From Candidatus Thermoplasmatota archaeon (GTDB lineage Archaea > Thermoplasmatota > SW-10-69-26 > JACQPN01 > JAJPHT01), in the NCBI GenBank assembly GCA_035540375.1, contig DATLGO010000087.1, forward strand, positions 1 to 64,000: 64,000 bases of DNA, written 5' to 3'. Within the stretch, counting starts at the first letter, position 1, and every line of letters begins with the position of its first letter. This document shows, piece by piece, positions 36,301 through 46,000 of the stretch. The translations under genes and the position numbers were made by a program. The notes under the pieces are model-generated. The model worked only from the letters and a program-made list of their open reading frames with translations. It was not told where the DNA came from and searched no databases.

Positions 36301-39300
36301 GGTCGGGCGCGACGTGGAGCGTGGTCGTCGCAAGCGGCGTGATCCGAAGGACGCTCACGCGGACGATGTAGTTGCCCGGTTCCGTCACGGTCACGTTGGG
36401 CGTCACGAAGGCGCGCGTCGTGCGCGGCATCGTGCTTGCGGTGGGCAGGGTGAACCGCGCGATCTCGAGGGGCGGGGTCGTTCCCGCCTTCTCGACGCGG
36501 ACCTGGATGGCCGCGTGGGCGGTCGTCGTGCCGCGGTTCTCGAGCACGCCCGAGACGGTGAAGTTCCCCGGCTCCTGGACCAGGGTCGGGGCGTTCGCCA
36601 GGTTCGTGATCACGACGTTGGTGATGTCCGCCGTCGGCAGCTCCACCACGCGCAGCGCCCTGTGCGGAACGTCGTCGCGCGCGGGGGCGTAGGCCAGGCC
36701 GTTCGGCGTCAGGTAGCCGTCGAGGACCTCGAAGGCGAGCCGGTGGAGATTCTGCCCGGATCTCGGATAGATGAGGAACTCGAAATCAGCCGTCGATCCC
36801 GCCTCGCCCGCGGGGGCCAGCCGGAAGGGACCGGCCACCGCGCGATAACCCGTCGCCTGCGTGATGGGCGCCGCGACCACGTTGATCTGGGACGGAGGCT
36901 CGGATCGCACTTCCCGGACGCCCACGGCGACGAAGCGTCGCTCGTCCGCGCCGTGGTTGCGGATCGCGACCCGGACCGCGGCCGGGTCCGTGGACCCGAT
37001 GGCGGCGGGCGCGTCCAGCGTGAGCGCCACGCTCCGATCGTACGGGTGCCCGAGGACCTCGAACTGGTCGATCTCGAGGGAACCCTCGCGTCCGGTCGCG
37101 TCCGTGCCGAGGCGGAAGCGCAGCTTGGTGTCGGGACCGCTCAGCGCTTCTCCGACCACCCGGATGTCCGCGATTTCCCAGAAGCGGTTCGCCGGGCCCG
37201 GCTCGCCGCCGCCCCACTGTCCTCCGGACCAGCCGTGGAACGCGAAGCGGACCTGCTCGCCGATGTACGGGGTCAGGTCGAACCTCGCGGGGACCCACGT
37301 CTGGCCGTTCCCCGCGGAGTTGCCCGAGAACACGAAGGAGGTCGGGACTTCGAACGCGTCGAAGGCGATGATCGTGGCGCGTCCGTAGCGCTGCGTCAGG
37401 TTGCGGACGAACCGGTCGAAGGTGTCGCCGGCGTCCGGGAGGGTTGCCGTGTAAGGGGCGCCCGCGGGTTCGCCCGTGGCGACGCGGAACGGCGCCGGCC
37501 GACGCGCCTGCGACGGTCCCTCGGAATCCGCGAAGAGCTGCTTCCACGCATCCCATCGCTGCGTGGAGCGGTTGTACAACGACACTTCCACCACGCCGGC
37601 CTGGTAGGCGCGGTTCGTGGTCCAATTGGGCGTCGTCCTCGCGATGGTGTTGTCGAAGAGCGGCGCGGCGGCTCCGTCGAGGAACAGGAGCTGGTGGCGG
37701 TGGAGGATGTCGAGCGAGGCGCGAGTCCCCTGCACGGAGGTCAGGTTGACGACCGGCGTGACGAGCCTCGTATCCACGTTCAGCCGCGTGGCGGGATTCA
37801 GCCCGAACGTCCAGGCCGGGATCGGGACGCCGTCCGGCCCGGCGCGGACCGTCGAGGACCACGTCGCGGGCCGCGACGCGATGCCGACGGCGCGCTGCCA
37901 CTGTCCGGTCGTCGTCCAGGCGGCGATCTCGGCGGCGGAATCGTCGGCGCCGATGAAGCTCTGCACCACGACCGGCCGCCCGTCCCGGTTCACGACGGCG
38001 TTGACGGTCACGTTCTCGACGGCCCACCCGAGATCGTTGATGGCCGTCTGATGACGCTGGGCGACGAAATTGAGCACGAACGTCTGCGCCGGATTGTAGC
38101 CTTCGAAGGTCCGCGTGAGCGTGTGCCACTGGCCGTCCTCCGAAACCTCGAGAAGGCGGATCGGGGTCGCCGCGAGATTCGCGGTCGGGACGTTGTTGAT
38201 CAGCTGGAAGGCGGTGACGTCGACCGACATGCCCACGCCCGTCCACCATTCCCCGGTCCGGCCGGCGCGCCAGTCGCGCCACGTGACGGAAAGGGTCGCG
38301 TTCGCGGGAATCGAGCTGATGTCGATCTGCCGGGACAACGTTTCCGTCGAGCGGATGATGCCGGCGGGCGGCGCCGCGCTCCGCCCCGTCCACCAGAACG
38401 CGTCACCGTTCGTCCGCCTCATCGTCTCCGTCAAGTTGAGGATCTCCCAACGGTCCTCGGAAGAGGCGTTCGCGAGCGAGCGCGGGACGTAGACTTCGCG
38501 ACCCGCGGGAAGGATGGGCTCGCCCGCGAGGCTCGGGATCTCGACGTTCATGAGCGTGACCGTTTCGGTCAGCTCGGGTACGTGGCTGAGGTCGAAGGAT
38601 ACCGGCGTCCAGCCGTCGAGGTTGAATTCCGAGGCGCGCGAATTGCCGGAGAATGCCGGCAGCCATCGCTCGGGCGAGGTGGACCGCGAGATCGGGTTCG
38701 ACCCGACGATCTGCGAGGGGTACGCCCCCAGAGCGCCGTCGCGCCGGGCCGGGGCGATGGAGACCCAACCGTTCTCCCCGAGATACTCGGCCGTGACGCC
38801 GTCGTAAGCGTCCTCGAGGTCGTATCGCGCGAGGAAGTTGATCTTGGCCTCGCGGAGGTTCGCGAGGGGAATCGTGGGCGATTCGATCCAGCCGTGGGCG
38901 TCCGCCTTGACGAGTCCGCCGGAGGCGTTGCCGCCGACGAGCGCCCGTCCGCCGCGGAATCCGTCGCCGCTCGACCACAGCGCGTCCCCGTTCGTCGTCC
39001 ACGCGGCCAATCCCGATTCGAAGTCGTCGGCGATGATGGCTTCCGTGGCTGTGAGGAACGAGCGATGGAGGTTGTCGTCGGGGTTGTGGTCGCGGTACTC
39101 GGGAGGCAGCACGACTTCGAAGGTGACGACGAAGTTGCCGGGCTCGCCGGGGGTGAAGAAAGCCACGTCCTCGGCGAGCGGAGATTTCAGCAGTCGCGCG
39201 AGGGTGACGGACGTGGGATCCGCCACGATGGCGTCCTCGAGCTTCCAGACGTGCTCCGAAACCAGGACGGCGCCCCGATCCGTGATGCGCTCGATGCGCT

Positions 39301-42300
39301 GCCGTAGCTCCGCATCCGGAACCGCGATGTTGCCCAGGTTGCGGATGCCGGTCGAGAGGACGCGCGGCAGGGTCGTCCTTCCGTCCGTCGGGAACACGCC
39401 GTTCCACGCGTTGAGGTCGATGCGCGTCTTGGCGAACAGCGAGCCGTCGCGCCCGATCGCCACGACGTCGTTCCACGCGTTCTCGTCCCGGGCCGCCGTC
39501 CCGTTGGACGGCAGCGCCGTGACCACGATCTCGTAGAGGATGTCCTCGCCGTGCGGGATCTGCGCGCGGACGACGATGTTCCTGGATTCGCCGGGCAGCA
39601 GCTCGCCGGCCCGGGACTCGAATTCGGCCACGGTTTCGCCGCCGAGTCGGCGGACTTCGATGCGGGCGGTGAAGTCCTCCCGGAACAATCCGACGTTCGC
39701 GAGCGTCACGTTGATCGGAATGACGCTTCCGGGGCCGAGCCCGAGGAGGCGCCAGTCGTACGCCACGGGGATGTCGACGTTGGTGATGGCGGCGTCGACC
39801 GCGAAGGTGGAGACGGGGTCGACCTGGACGCTTCCGATCCTCCAGAGGCTCGTGTCGGTGCGATCCAGTGGAAGGAATTCGCGGGCGGAGATGTGGAACG
39901 CGAAGCGCACTTCGAGCCCCTCGAGATCGATTTCGGACAGCGCAGGTTGGTCCCTCAAGCGGAACATGGCCGGCTCGCGCCGGGACGTCGGCAGGTCCCA
40001 GAGGTAGGGATTGCCGTCGGGGCCGAGGAGGGTCTGCGAGACGGTGTTGGTGCACCATGCCGTGGGGAACGTGCACGGTCCGGGCCAGAAGTACCCGTCA
40101 CCGCCGCGGAAGAAGGTGCCCGCTCCATGCGTGGCCGGCTCTCGCCGCATGCCGTTCGCGGTGGTTTCGAAGTAATGCGGATAGTTGCCCACCGGCTCGA
40201 GCCTGATCCAGCTCGACCACTGGCCGTCGGACCGCTTGTAGGAAAGGTCCACGGTCGAGGTCCGGTGCATGAAATATCTCGGCGCGGCCGCGAGGTCGTC
40301 GATCGCGCCCTGGAATCCGTACTCGTGCTCGAACCTGAGCACGGGATCGACGGCGCCCTGCAGGACGAGGGAAGGCGAGATGAGGCGCGTCGCATTTTGC
40401 GATATCTGGATGTTGCGCGTGTCCAACGGATGCCTCGAGTTGTCGAAGAAGAAGCCCTGCCAGAGGACGGGCGCGTTGTCGAAGCCCGTGAAGCGGTGCG
40501 GCTGGCCGAGGTTGGTCCGGTTCGTCCACTGGATGACGGCGAAGCCCTGTTCGGAGGCCTGCTTCGCCATGGTGGCGTTGACGAGGTACCAGCCATCCCG
40601 GTATCCGACGTCGCGCATCGCGCCGACCGTGTAGGTCTGCGTGCGAGGGGGGTAGATGAGGTCGCTCTCGTCGCCCGTCAGCCGGAACAGCTCCACCCGG
40701 TCCTTCTCCAGGCCGCCTTCGGGGACGCCCGTCACGCGAAGGTCGTCGATGAAGACGTCGCCCGAGAGCAGCACCTGCTTGATGCGCAGCTCGTAGAGCG
40801 AGGGATTCCAGAGGTTGAAGTAACCACGACCCGCCTCCGGCATGATGTCGGTCGAGAAGTAGTGCCACGTCCGGTCCTCCTCGATGAGGCGGCGCGCGCT
40901 CGCTTCCGGCGTGTCGACGTACCGGATCTCCTGCCAGACCGCGCGTCCGCGCGGCGAAACGGGGCCGGAGGACCAGACGACGAGCGGTTCGTTGGCCGCG
41001 TCGCCGTAGAGCGTCTCGCGAGGTCCGACCGAGATGGCGCCTCTCGGCGCGAAATCGACGACGATCGCCGACCGATCGGTCATGTACCGCATCGTGAGCT
41101 TGAGGTCCTGGTAACGGGGGTACGTCAGCGGGAGCGGGAGCACGTGGAATGACGTTTGGGCCTGGTTGTTGGCGGGCCCCTTCCCCCAGTAGCCGCCGTC
41201 GAACACCTCGGGTGCGCTGCCTTCGACCGGCAGCCAGCCGGGATCGGGAACGCGGTCCAGGTCCGCGAACAGGGGCGGAGGCGACGAGCGCACGTAATAA
41301 TGGGCGACGTCGCGCGCGACGAGGCCCGCGCTTGCCGCCGTGAAGGTCACGTTGTGCTGGCCCCGATCGGCCGATCGCAGCGTCCACTTCCAATCCGCCG
41401 ACGTCCCCGGCTTGAGCACGATCACGCCGGTCGCGGCCTCGATCGTTTTCGGGGTCGACGTGTCGGTGATCCGCCACGTCAGGATTTCGGCGCTGTTTCC
41501 GCGGTTGTGGAGAACGCCGCTCGCTTCGACCGGTTCGTCCTCGTCCACCATCGCCGACGAGGGGGGGATCGAGAGGTCGGCGACGATGTTACGGATGGTG
41601 GAAACGACGTATTCCTGCACCTTCGCGTTGTTCTCGGGCGTGGGGTCGGTCATGGCGCCGCCCCCCTTCGCGAGGGTTTCGGCCTTCACCGTCACGCTGA
41701 CTTTTGCCCCTTCGGCGGCGGGCGTGCGGAGGGCAAGGCTCGGCGTCCAGACCGCGCCGGGCGCGAGGGTGGCCTCCTGGCTCGCGGTGAGGTCGCCCCC
41801 GGACAGGCCGGTCACGGTGAACGTGACGCGCAGCCGCTGCTCGAGCGAGGCCGCGTTCAGGACGGTCGCGGTGACGTTGATCGGCTCGTCGCGCGCGATG
41901 TACTCGGTTACGTCGTCGCCCTTCCGCATCGAGGGGACGTCGATCGCGTGCACCTTCGCGTCGTTCTGGAGCGCCGGACCCAGGATTTCGAGATCGTCGA
42001 TGGTCCAGCCGAAATCCGTCGGCCGGTCGAAGGTGGGCGTCCGGAAATACGAGGGCCCCTCCGAATCCGCGCGCTGGGAAGCGACGAATCGGAAGCCGAG
42101 ATGGATCTTCTGGCCCGCGTAGGGCGTGATGTCGAAGACGAGCGTCTCCCAATCGCGCGCGCCCGTGAATCCAGGCTGGTTCATGAGACCCGCGACCTGC
42201 GGCGTGTAGCTCGAGCCGTTCAGCGGAACGAGCAGCTTCCCGGCGCGGTAGATGTTCGCGAGGGGCATGCCGGAGTTGAGCTTGTCGACGGGGTCGAACG

Positions 42301-43060
42301 GGAAGCCCCAGATCTGGGCGCCGTCGATGTCGCGGGCGATGTTGAAGCGGTGCTTGAGGATGAGGTTGACCTGGTCGTCGATGGCGCCGAGCCGGAGCGC
42401 GTCGGCGTGACGGAGGTCCGCGGCCTCGAGACAGGCGCGAAGCGGGATGCCGCCGGTCGGGTCGCCCGCCTGCGGGCGCGAGGGGGCGTAGAGCCTGCCC
42501 CAGACGAGCACGTAGGCGACGCAGGCGGAGTTGAGAGGAATGTCCGAGATGTCGGCGCAGAGGAAGGGCGTCCCGCAGATGGCGAGCGGATACGCGGAGA
42601 GGTCGATCGCGGGCGAGACGAGGAGACGCTCCCCGCCGGCGTAGCCCGCCGCGTCGGGACCGGAGACGGCGCGACCGGCCGAGCCGTTCCAGCCCGCGCC
42701 TTCGGCCACGATCCAGCTGCGGCGGCCGATCTCCGCGTAATCGCCGTATCCTCCTTGTCGGGTCCCGGGATCCATCCCGTCCACGAAGACCGGGCTCGGC
42801 AGCGGAGGCGGCAGGGCGAGCTCGATGCCGGCCTGCCCCGCGAGGCGTCCGATCTCGCGCGCCGATTCGTCGAGCGCCGCGAGCGCGTCGCGCCGGACCT
42901 GCTCGACCGTCGAAGGGACCGGGAGCGGCGTTTCCGGCGCTTCCGACGATCCATCGGCGATCTTCTCGCGCTCGTGGTATCCCGAGGCGAGCGGGACGGC
43001 GATGTCGGCGGCAAGAAGGATCAGCAAGCAAACGACGACGAGATTCTGACGGGATCTCAT
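33365..43060 (-). CDS. 3231-aa giant surface protein (MAM-like and CARDB-like domains)
   Basis: Signal peptide MRSRQNLVVVCLLILLAADIAVPLA. The body contains many copies of a module in which an opening like FEDGTDGWM or FESGLAAWTTNGDALW leads to an ending like WRLDDVAVM or WTIDDLEIL. This is the layout of MAM/immune-inhibitor-A-type jelly-roll domains. Between and after them come CARDB-type domains (ADLSIPPSSAMVDEDEPV, NNRISIPLEVVP). The C-terminus is PNAGPLFALAVLALAFAARRR, a short Pro/Gly motif, hydrophobic helix and Arg cluster like an archaeal sorting tail. No catalytic motif seen. Very long single frame (9.7 kb) with no break; overlaps both neighbours by 4 nt. Confidence 0.87.
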   Translation of the reverse strand: MRSRQNLVVVCLLILLAADIAVPLASGYHEREKIADGSSEAPETPLPVPSTVEQVRRDALAALDESAREIGRLAGQAGIELALPPPLPSPVFVDGMDPGTRQGGYGDYAEIGRRSWIVAEGAGWNGSAGRAVSGPDAAGYAGGERLLVSPAIDLSAYPLAICGTPFLCADISDIPLNSACVAYVLVWGRLYAPSRPQAGDPTGGIPLRACLEAADLRHADALRLGAIDDQVNLILKHRFNIARDIDGAQIWGFPFDPVDKLNSGMPLANIYRAGKLLVPLNGSSYTPQVAGLMNQPGFTGARDWETLVFDITPYAGQKIHLGFRFVASQRADSEGPSYFRTPTFDRPTDFGWTIDDLEILGPALQNDAKVHAIDVPSMRKGDDVTEYIARDEPINVTATVLNAASLEQRLRVTFTVTGLSGGDLTASQEATLAPGAVWTPSLALRTPAAEGAKVSVTVKAETLAKGGGAMTDPTPENNAKVQEYVVSTIRNIVADLSIPPSSAMVDEDEPVEASGVLHNRGNSAEILTWRITDTSTPKTIEAATGVIVLKPGTSADWKWTLRSADRGQHNVTFTAASAGLVARDVAHYYVRSSPPPLFADLDRVPDPGWLPVEGSAPEVFDGGYWGKGPANNQAQTSFHVLPLPLTYPRYQDLKLTMRYMTDRSAIVVDFAPRGAISVGPRETLYGDAANEPLVVWSSGPVSPRGRAVWQEIRYVDTPEASARRLIEEDRTWHYFSTDIMPEAGRGYFNLWNPSLYELRIKQVLLSGDVFIDDLRVTGVPEGGLEKDRVELFRLTGDESDLIYPPRTQTYTVGAMRDVGYRDGWYLVNATMAKQASEQGFAVIQWTNRTNLGQPHRFTGFDNAPVLWQGFFFDNSRHPLDTRNIQISQNATRLISPSLVLQGAVDPVLRFEHEYGFQGAIDDLAAAPRYFMHRTSTVDLSYKRSDGQWSSWIRLEPVGNYPHYFETTANGMRREPATHGAGTFFRGGDGYFWPGPCTFPTAWCTNTVSQTLLGPDGNPYLWDLPTSRREPAMFRLRDQPALSEIDLEGLEVRFAFHISAREFLPLDRTDTSLWRIGSVQVDPVSTFAVDAAITNVDIPVAYDWRLLGLGPGSVIPINVTLANVGLFREDFTARIEVRRLGGETVAEFESRAGELLPGESRNIVVRAQIPHGEDILYEIVVTALPSNGTAARDENAWNDVVAIGRDGSLFAKTRIDLNAWNGVFPTDGRTTLPRVLSTGIRNLGNIAVPDAELRQRIERITDRGAVLVSEHVWKLEDAIVADPTSVTLARLLKSPLAEDVAFFTPGEPGNFVVTFEVVLPPEYRDHNPDDNLHRSFLTATEAIIADDFESGLAAWTTNGDALWSSGDGFRGGRALVGGNASGGLVKADAHGWIESPTIPLANLREAKINFLARYDLEDAYDGVTAEYLGENGWVSIAPARRDGALGAYPSQIVGSNPISRSTSPERWLPAFSGNSRASEFNLDGWTPVSFDLSHVPELTETVTLMNVEIPSLAGEPILPAGREVYVPRSLANASSEDRWEILNLTETMRRTNGDAFWWTGRSAAPPAGIIRSTETLSRQIDISSIPANATLSVTWRDWRAGRTGEWWTGVGMSVDVTAFQLINNVPTANLAATPIRLLEVSEDGQWHTLTRTFEGYNPAQTFVLNFVAQRHQTAINDLGWAVENVTVNAVVNRDGRPVVVQSFIGADDSAAEIAAWTTTGQWQRAVGIASRPATWSSTVRAGPDGVPIPAWTFGLNPATRLNVDTRLVTPVVNLTSVQGTRASLDILHRHQLLFLDGAAAPLFDNTIARTTPNWTTNRAYQAGVVEVSLYNRSTQRWDAWKQLFADSEGPSQARRPAPFRVATGEPAGAPYTATLPDAGDTFDRFVRNLTQRYGRATIIAFDAFEVPTSFVFSGNSAGNGQTWVPARFDLTPYIGEQVRFAFHGWSGGQWGGGEPGPANRFWEIADIRVVGEALSGPDTKLRFRLGTDATGREGSLEIDQFEVLGHPYDRSVALTLDAPAAIGSTDPAAVRVAIRNHGADERRFVAVGVREVRSEPPSQINVVAAPITQATGYRAVAGPFRLAPAGEAGSTADFEFLIYPRSGQNLHRLAFEVLDGYLTPNGLAYAPARDDVPHRALRVVELPTADITNVVITNLANAPTLVQEPGNFTVSGVLENRGTTTAHAAIQVRVEKAGTTPPLEIARFTLPTASTMPRTTRAFVTPNVTVTEPGNYIVRVSVLRITPLATTTLHVAPDHLVKVSTNEVRWTSFFEDGTDGWMLANGVRRDDGRAASGRWSLLYGATDAEYASGSRLGGATFPQTVTIVTPPIDLRGLGNRPMLAFKHLPMLGNGIVLVQATVQGCNSWSTLAALPPGMTTTGRLSDWQSVLMDLSTANPFCGGPTSLVGRVVLVRFVVAGNDQGWRLDDVAVMASVPTATPPTWVARITDEAHKVYAYRVDNPGASRIRVAFELDRERSGLLPDQLGWFTFEPAILEIEPRSHGIVNMHVRTPASRDNVLGRLIPIVRYFNTDIPEVSRTFRADLTFDPRPRADLSVSALVDGRAPSVRIAVEEAMPHELTAIIRNRGDASTPTLPILFQVSSDESKEVVWEARGDVEGLPPITQSEESTVVSVSWKPAFGSRGNRTLTVVVDPDRSTPDVDRSNNRISIPLEVVPIIRPDLSIAPQDVAFTTLAGDPLFEAAPGELIRVQATGRNLGLSSARAVTLSIISGSTILGQETWDIVEPGRSFTLSLTQFAPAEPSTYRFLVTTQDLEGRSENNQIDVEVPIYPPELVVPRSSKPHPLRPGQPASIVSEFENAGPFPLLLNLSGTLEGGSVLLNPARLALAPGEKRSVELSIATRSDLAPGLHLVRVLATGPGFKAVRTFPVESEANPALAVTVHPAQATTVAKIQYDAVNVGNVAIEPVVVLRARDGAELARSDSPRLAPGSSRLGSLTWKLPPGTPPGTIEGELIVLDGKLERARGPVSIEVAAWGRVRGQVVEEGRDERGARRYALDLAYEGNAPSTRSLALYGLAAGDGRFNRSIVDLAPGRSERILLTVTPASAPATGLRALQVALIDPAGTAPAIETTDLVEVLMDNRNPNLQLKSAERGSVDVAANEMVTYHASIRNTGDAEARNVSVRLFVDGLLVDHKVVPAIGAGIEDRVTLEWRAKAGAHAVAILVSDPASASPPAFAESVEVKAALVEIPKSIPNAGPLFALAVLALAFAARRRAGR

Positions 43061-46000
43061 GGACGGGTCCTCCTTCGGTCGAGGATGAGGGCGATCCAGG
43101 CGGAGATCGCCCAAGCGATCGGGACGAGGAAAGGCAGGGGGGTCGTGGCGCTCGTGGCGGACGCGAGCGTGGCGAACGAAGCCGGCGGAAGCCCCGCCAC
43201 GACGACGGGTCCGGCGAGCGTTTCAGACGCGGCCTCGGCCTGGCCGAGGCGCGCGGAGAACGCGAAGCGGTGGGGCCCGGAGTTGAGCGTCTCGACGCCG
43301 ACCTCGACGATGGATTCGTACCAGCAGCCGTCGTCGCAGTGCTCCGCGCGCGTGCGCATCGGGAACTTGATCCCATCCACGGCGACCGCGACGGCGAGAT
43401 CCGGATTCCAGGGTCCGGGCGCGAAGACGCGGAACCGGAACGGCCCCGGGCCGGCGATCGCGGGCTCCACCGTTCCGCGCTCGAGCGCGATGGTCGCGAT
43501 CGGGACGACGGACGCGGTCGTCGCCGGTCCGACGTTGCCGGTCGCGTCGACCGCGCGAACCTCGTACAGGACCTCCTTCGATCCTTCGACGCGATCCACC
43601 AGGGACCGCTGCGCGTGGTCGCCATCCACCGTCGAGCGGCTTCCATCGACGATGCGCGTCACCTGATGGCGCTCGACGCCGACGTCGTCGGTGGCGGCTT
43701 CCCATCGGACGAGGATGCGGCCGTCGCCGAGGGCCAGGGCCTCGAGGCGCGACACCGCGGTCGGCGCCTCGCGGTCGGGCTCCGTGACGACCGTGAGCGC
43801 GAGGACGCTCGCGCGCCCGCTGCGATCGATCACGTCCACCGTGAGCGAGGTGGACGAGGCGGGCGCCAAGCCCGCGATCCGCAGCGTGGATCGCGTATCG
43901 TAATACTCCGTGGAGAACGAGCGACCGCCGGCCCTCGAGACGAGACGCACCGGCTCGTCCGCGACGACCTCGATGTCGGCGGTGGCGACGCCCGGCTTGA
44001 CCGTCGAAGCGAGGACGACCGGGGCCGCGAGGTCGACGACGCCCTCGAGGTCGATCGAGGTCGTGGCCCCGGAGGCGGACACCGCCGTCAGGGTCGCCTG
44101 CAAACGCTGCGATCGATAGGTCTCCGGCACCGGCCAATAGCCGGTCCACTGGGCGCCGTCGCGGCTCGCGAGGAGCGGCCAGCGCGCGGGGCCTCCGGAG
44201 GCGCTCAGGTCCGCGGTGACCGTCCGGGCCGGGCTTCCCGAGACCCAGGCCACGATGAGGGCGCGTCCGCCATTCCGGATGTGGGGGTCGCTCTCGCCGA
44301 CGAGGCGCGCCTCGACGAAGGCCGCGACCGCGCTGTCGAGCCGGACGGCCTGCTCGAAGACCGCGACGTTGCCGGCCTTGTCGCCGATCTCGATGCGAAG
44401 ATCGACGTGGGTCGTCTTCAGGTGATCCGGGATGCGGCAGCTGAGGGTTCCGTCGCGCCACGTGGCCGCGCAGTCAACCTTGCCGAACGTCCACCGGATC
44501 GAATCGAGCGCGATGCCGCTGCCCCGCTCCTCGACGCCGAGGGCCAGGATGCCGCCCGGCGCGCCGACGAGCTTCGCGGGCGCGACCACGAACGGCGCCA
44601 CGCGGTCGAGCGTGAAGGGAAGCGCGACGCTTTCGCCGCGGCCGTCCGGGGAGCGCGCGCGGGCGACGATCTCGTAGTCGCCGTCGCGGACGTCGGGGAT
44701 CGCGAGGCTCACGGCGCCCGGTCGGGCTCCCTCGACCTCGGCGACGGTTCGAGTCGGGCCCCGCTTGGGCACGAGAAGCACCTCGATGGACGGAGCGCCC
44801 CGGGCGGGCGCGCCGAGGTGGTCGAGCACGCGCAGGAGCACGGCGGCGCCGCCGTTCGAGGCCGGGAAGCCCTGCAGGGGCTCGAGGTCGACCTTGAGGG
44901 CGAGCCCGGTCCTGAAGGTGAAGAACTCGGAGGGGGTCTCGATCCCGGATCGCGTGACCGAGAAGGCGCGGGCCACGTATTCGGTTTCGGGACGCAGGCC
45001 GGTGACGTTCACTTCGTGCGTCCGGCCTTCGCCGCCGAGCGGCGTTCGAAGCCGCTGCTCGGCCCGCAGGCCGTATTCGACGGTGCCGCGCGCGGTCGCG
45101 TCCGTCGTCCACCGGATCACGGCCCAGTCGGGACCGGTTGCGACGACTTCCGCGGGCGTGGCGCGGATGGGCGCGCCGTCCACGACGACCTCGAGGTGAT
45201 GCACCCGGACGTTGCCGGCGGGGTCCGTGAGCTGGATGGGCACGACGGCCGTCCCGTCGGGGATGCGGTCGACGACGAACTCGGCGGAGGCGTAGACGCC
45301 GCGGAGGCGGTCGTACGGGAGCTTCGCCGTCGTCGCGGACGTCAGGTTCGACAGGTCCGCGACCACCGCGAGGCTGTCGGGCCTCGAGTAGTCGTCCGTC
45401 GCGCGCACGACGAGGCGCCCCTTGGCGCCCGGGCGGGCGGCCGCGGCGCCGCTTGCGAATTCGACGGCCGCTTGGGCGACGGTGGGCGGTTCCGCGTCGA
45501 CGGTCACGAGACCTGCGTTGAGGGTGGCCTCGTTGCCCGCGCGGTCGCGGGCGCGGACGACGACGAGGTGCTGGCCCGGCTCGCCCGCCGTCCAGACGCC
45601 CACGCGGTCGGGTCCGCCGTCGGACACGAGCGGAACCGGCGCCCCGATGCCGATCTCCGCGCGGATGAATTCGAGCCCGCTTCCGGATTCGGACACGCGG
45701 ATGGCGAGCGGCAGCGTCTCGCCGGGCCGCAGGGTGGCCTCGACGACCGGTCCCGAGAGGACCGGCGCGCGCAGGTCGATCTGGTAGCGCTGGACGCCGT
45801 GGGCGGCGATCGCGAAGGGAATGCCGTCGGAGGCGTGTCGGGCGCCGCCCGACCACGGCAGCGGACGGTCGGCGTGCTCGACGTTCCCGACCCGGTCCAT
45901 CGAGGCTACGGCCACTTCGATCGTGTCCATGTGGTTGGCGCCGAGGACGATCGCCTGGCCATAGAGGACGTCGTTGCGTTGGGCCGGATTGACGACGATG

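Noticed and set aside
33542-39307. 1921-aa plus-strand frame opposite the 3231-aa gene
   Set aside because: Antisense shadow typical of high-GC DNA; no recognisable protein features.
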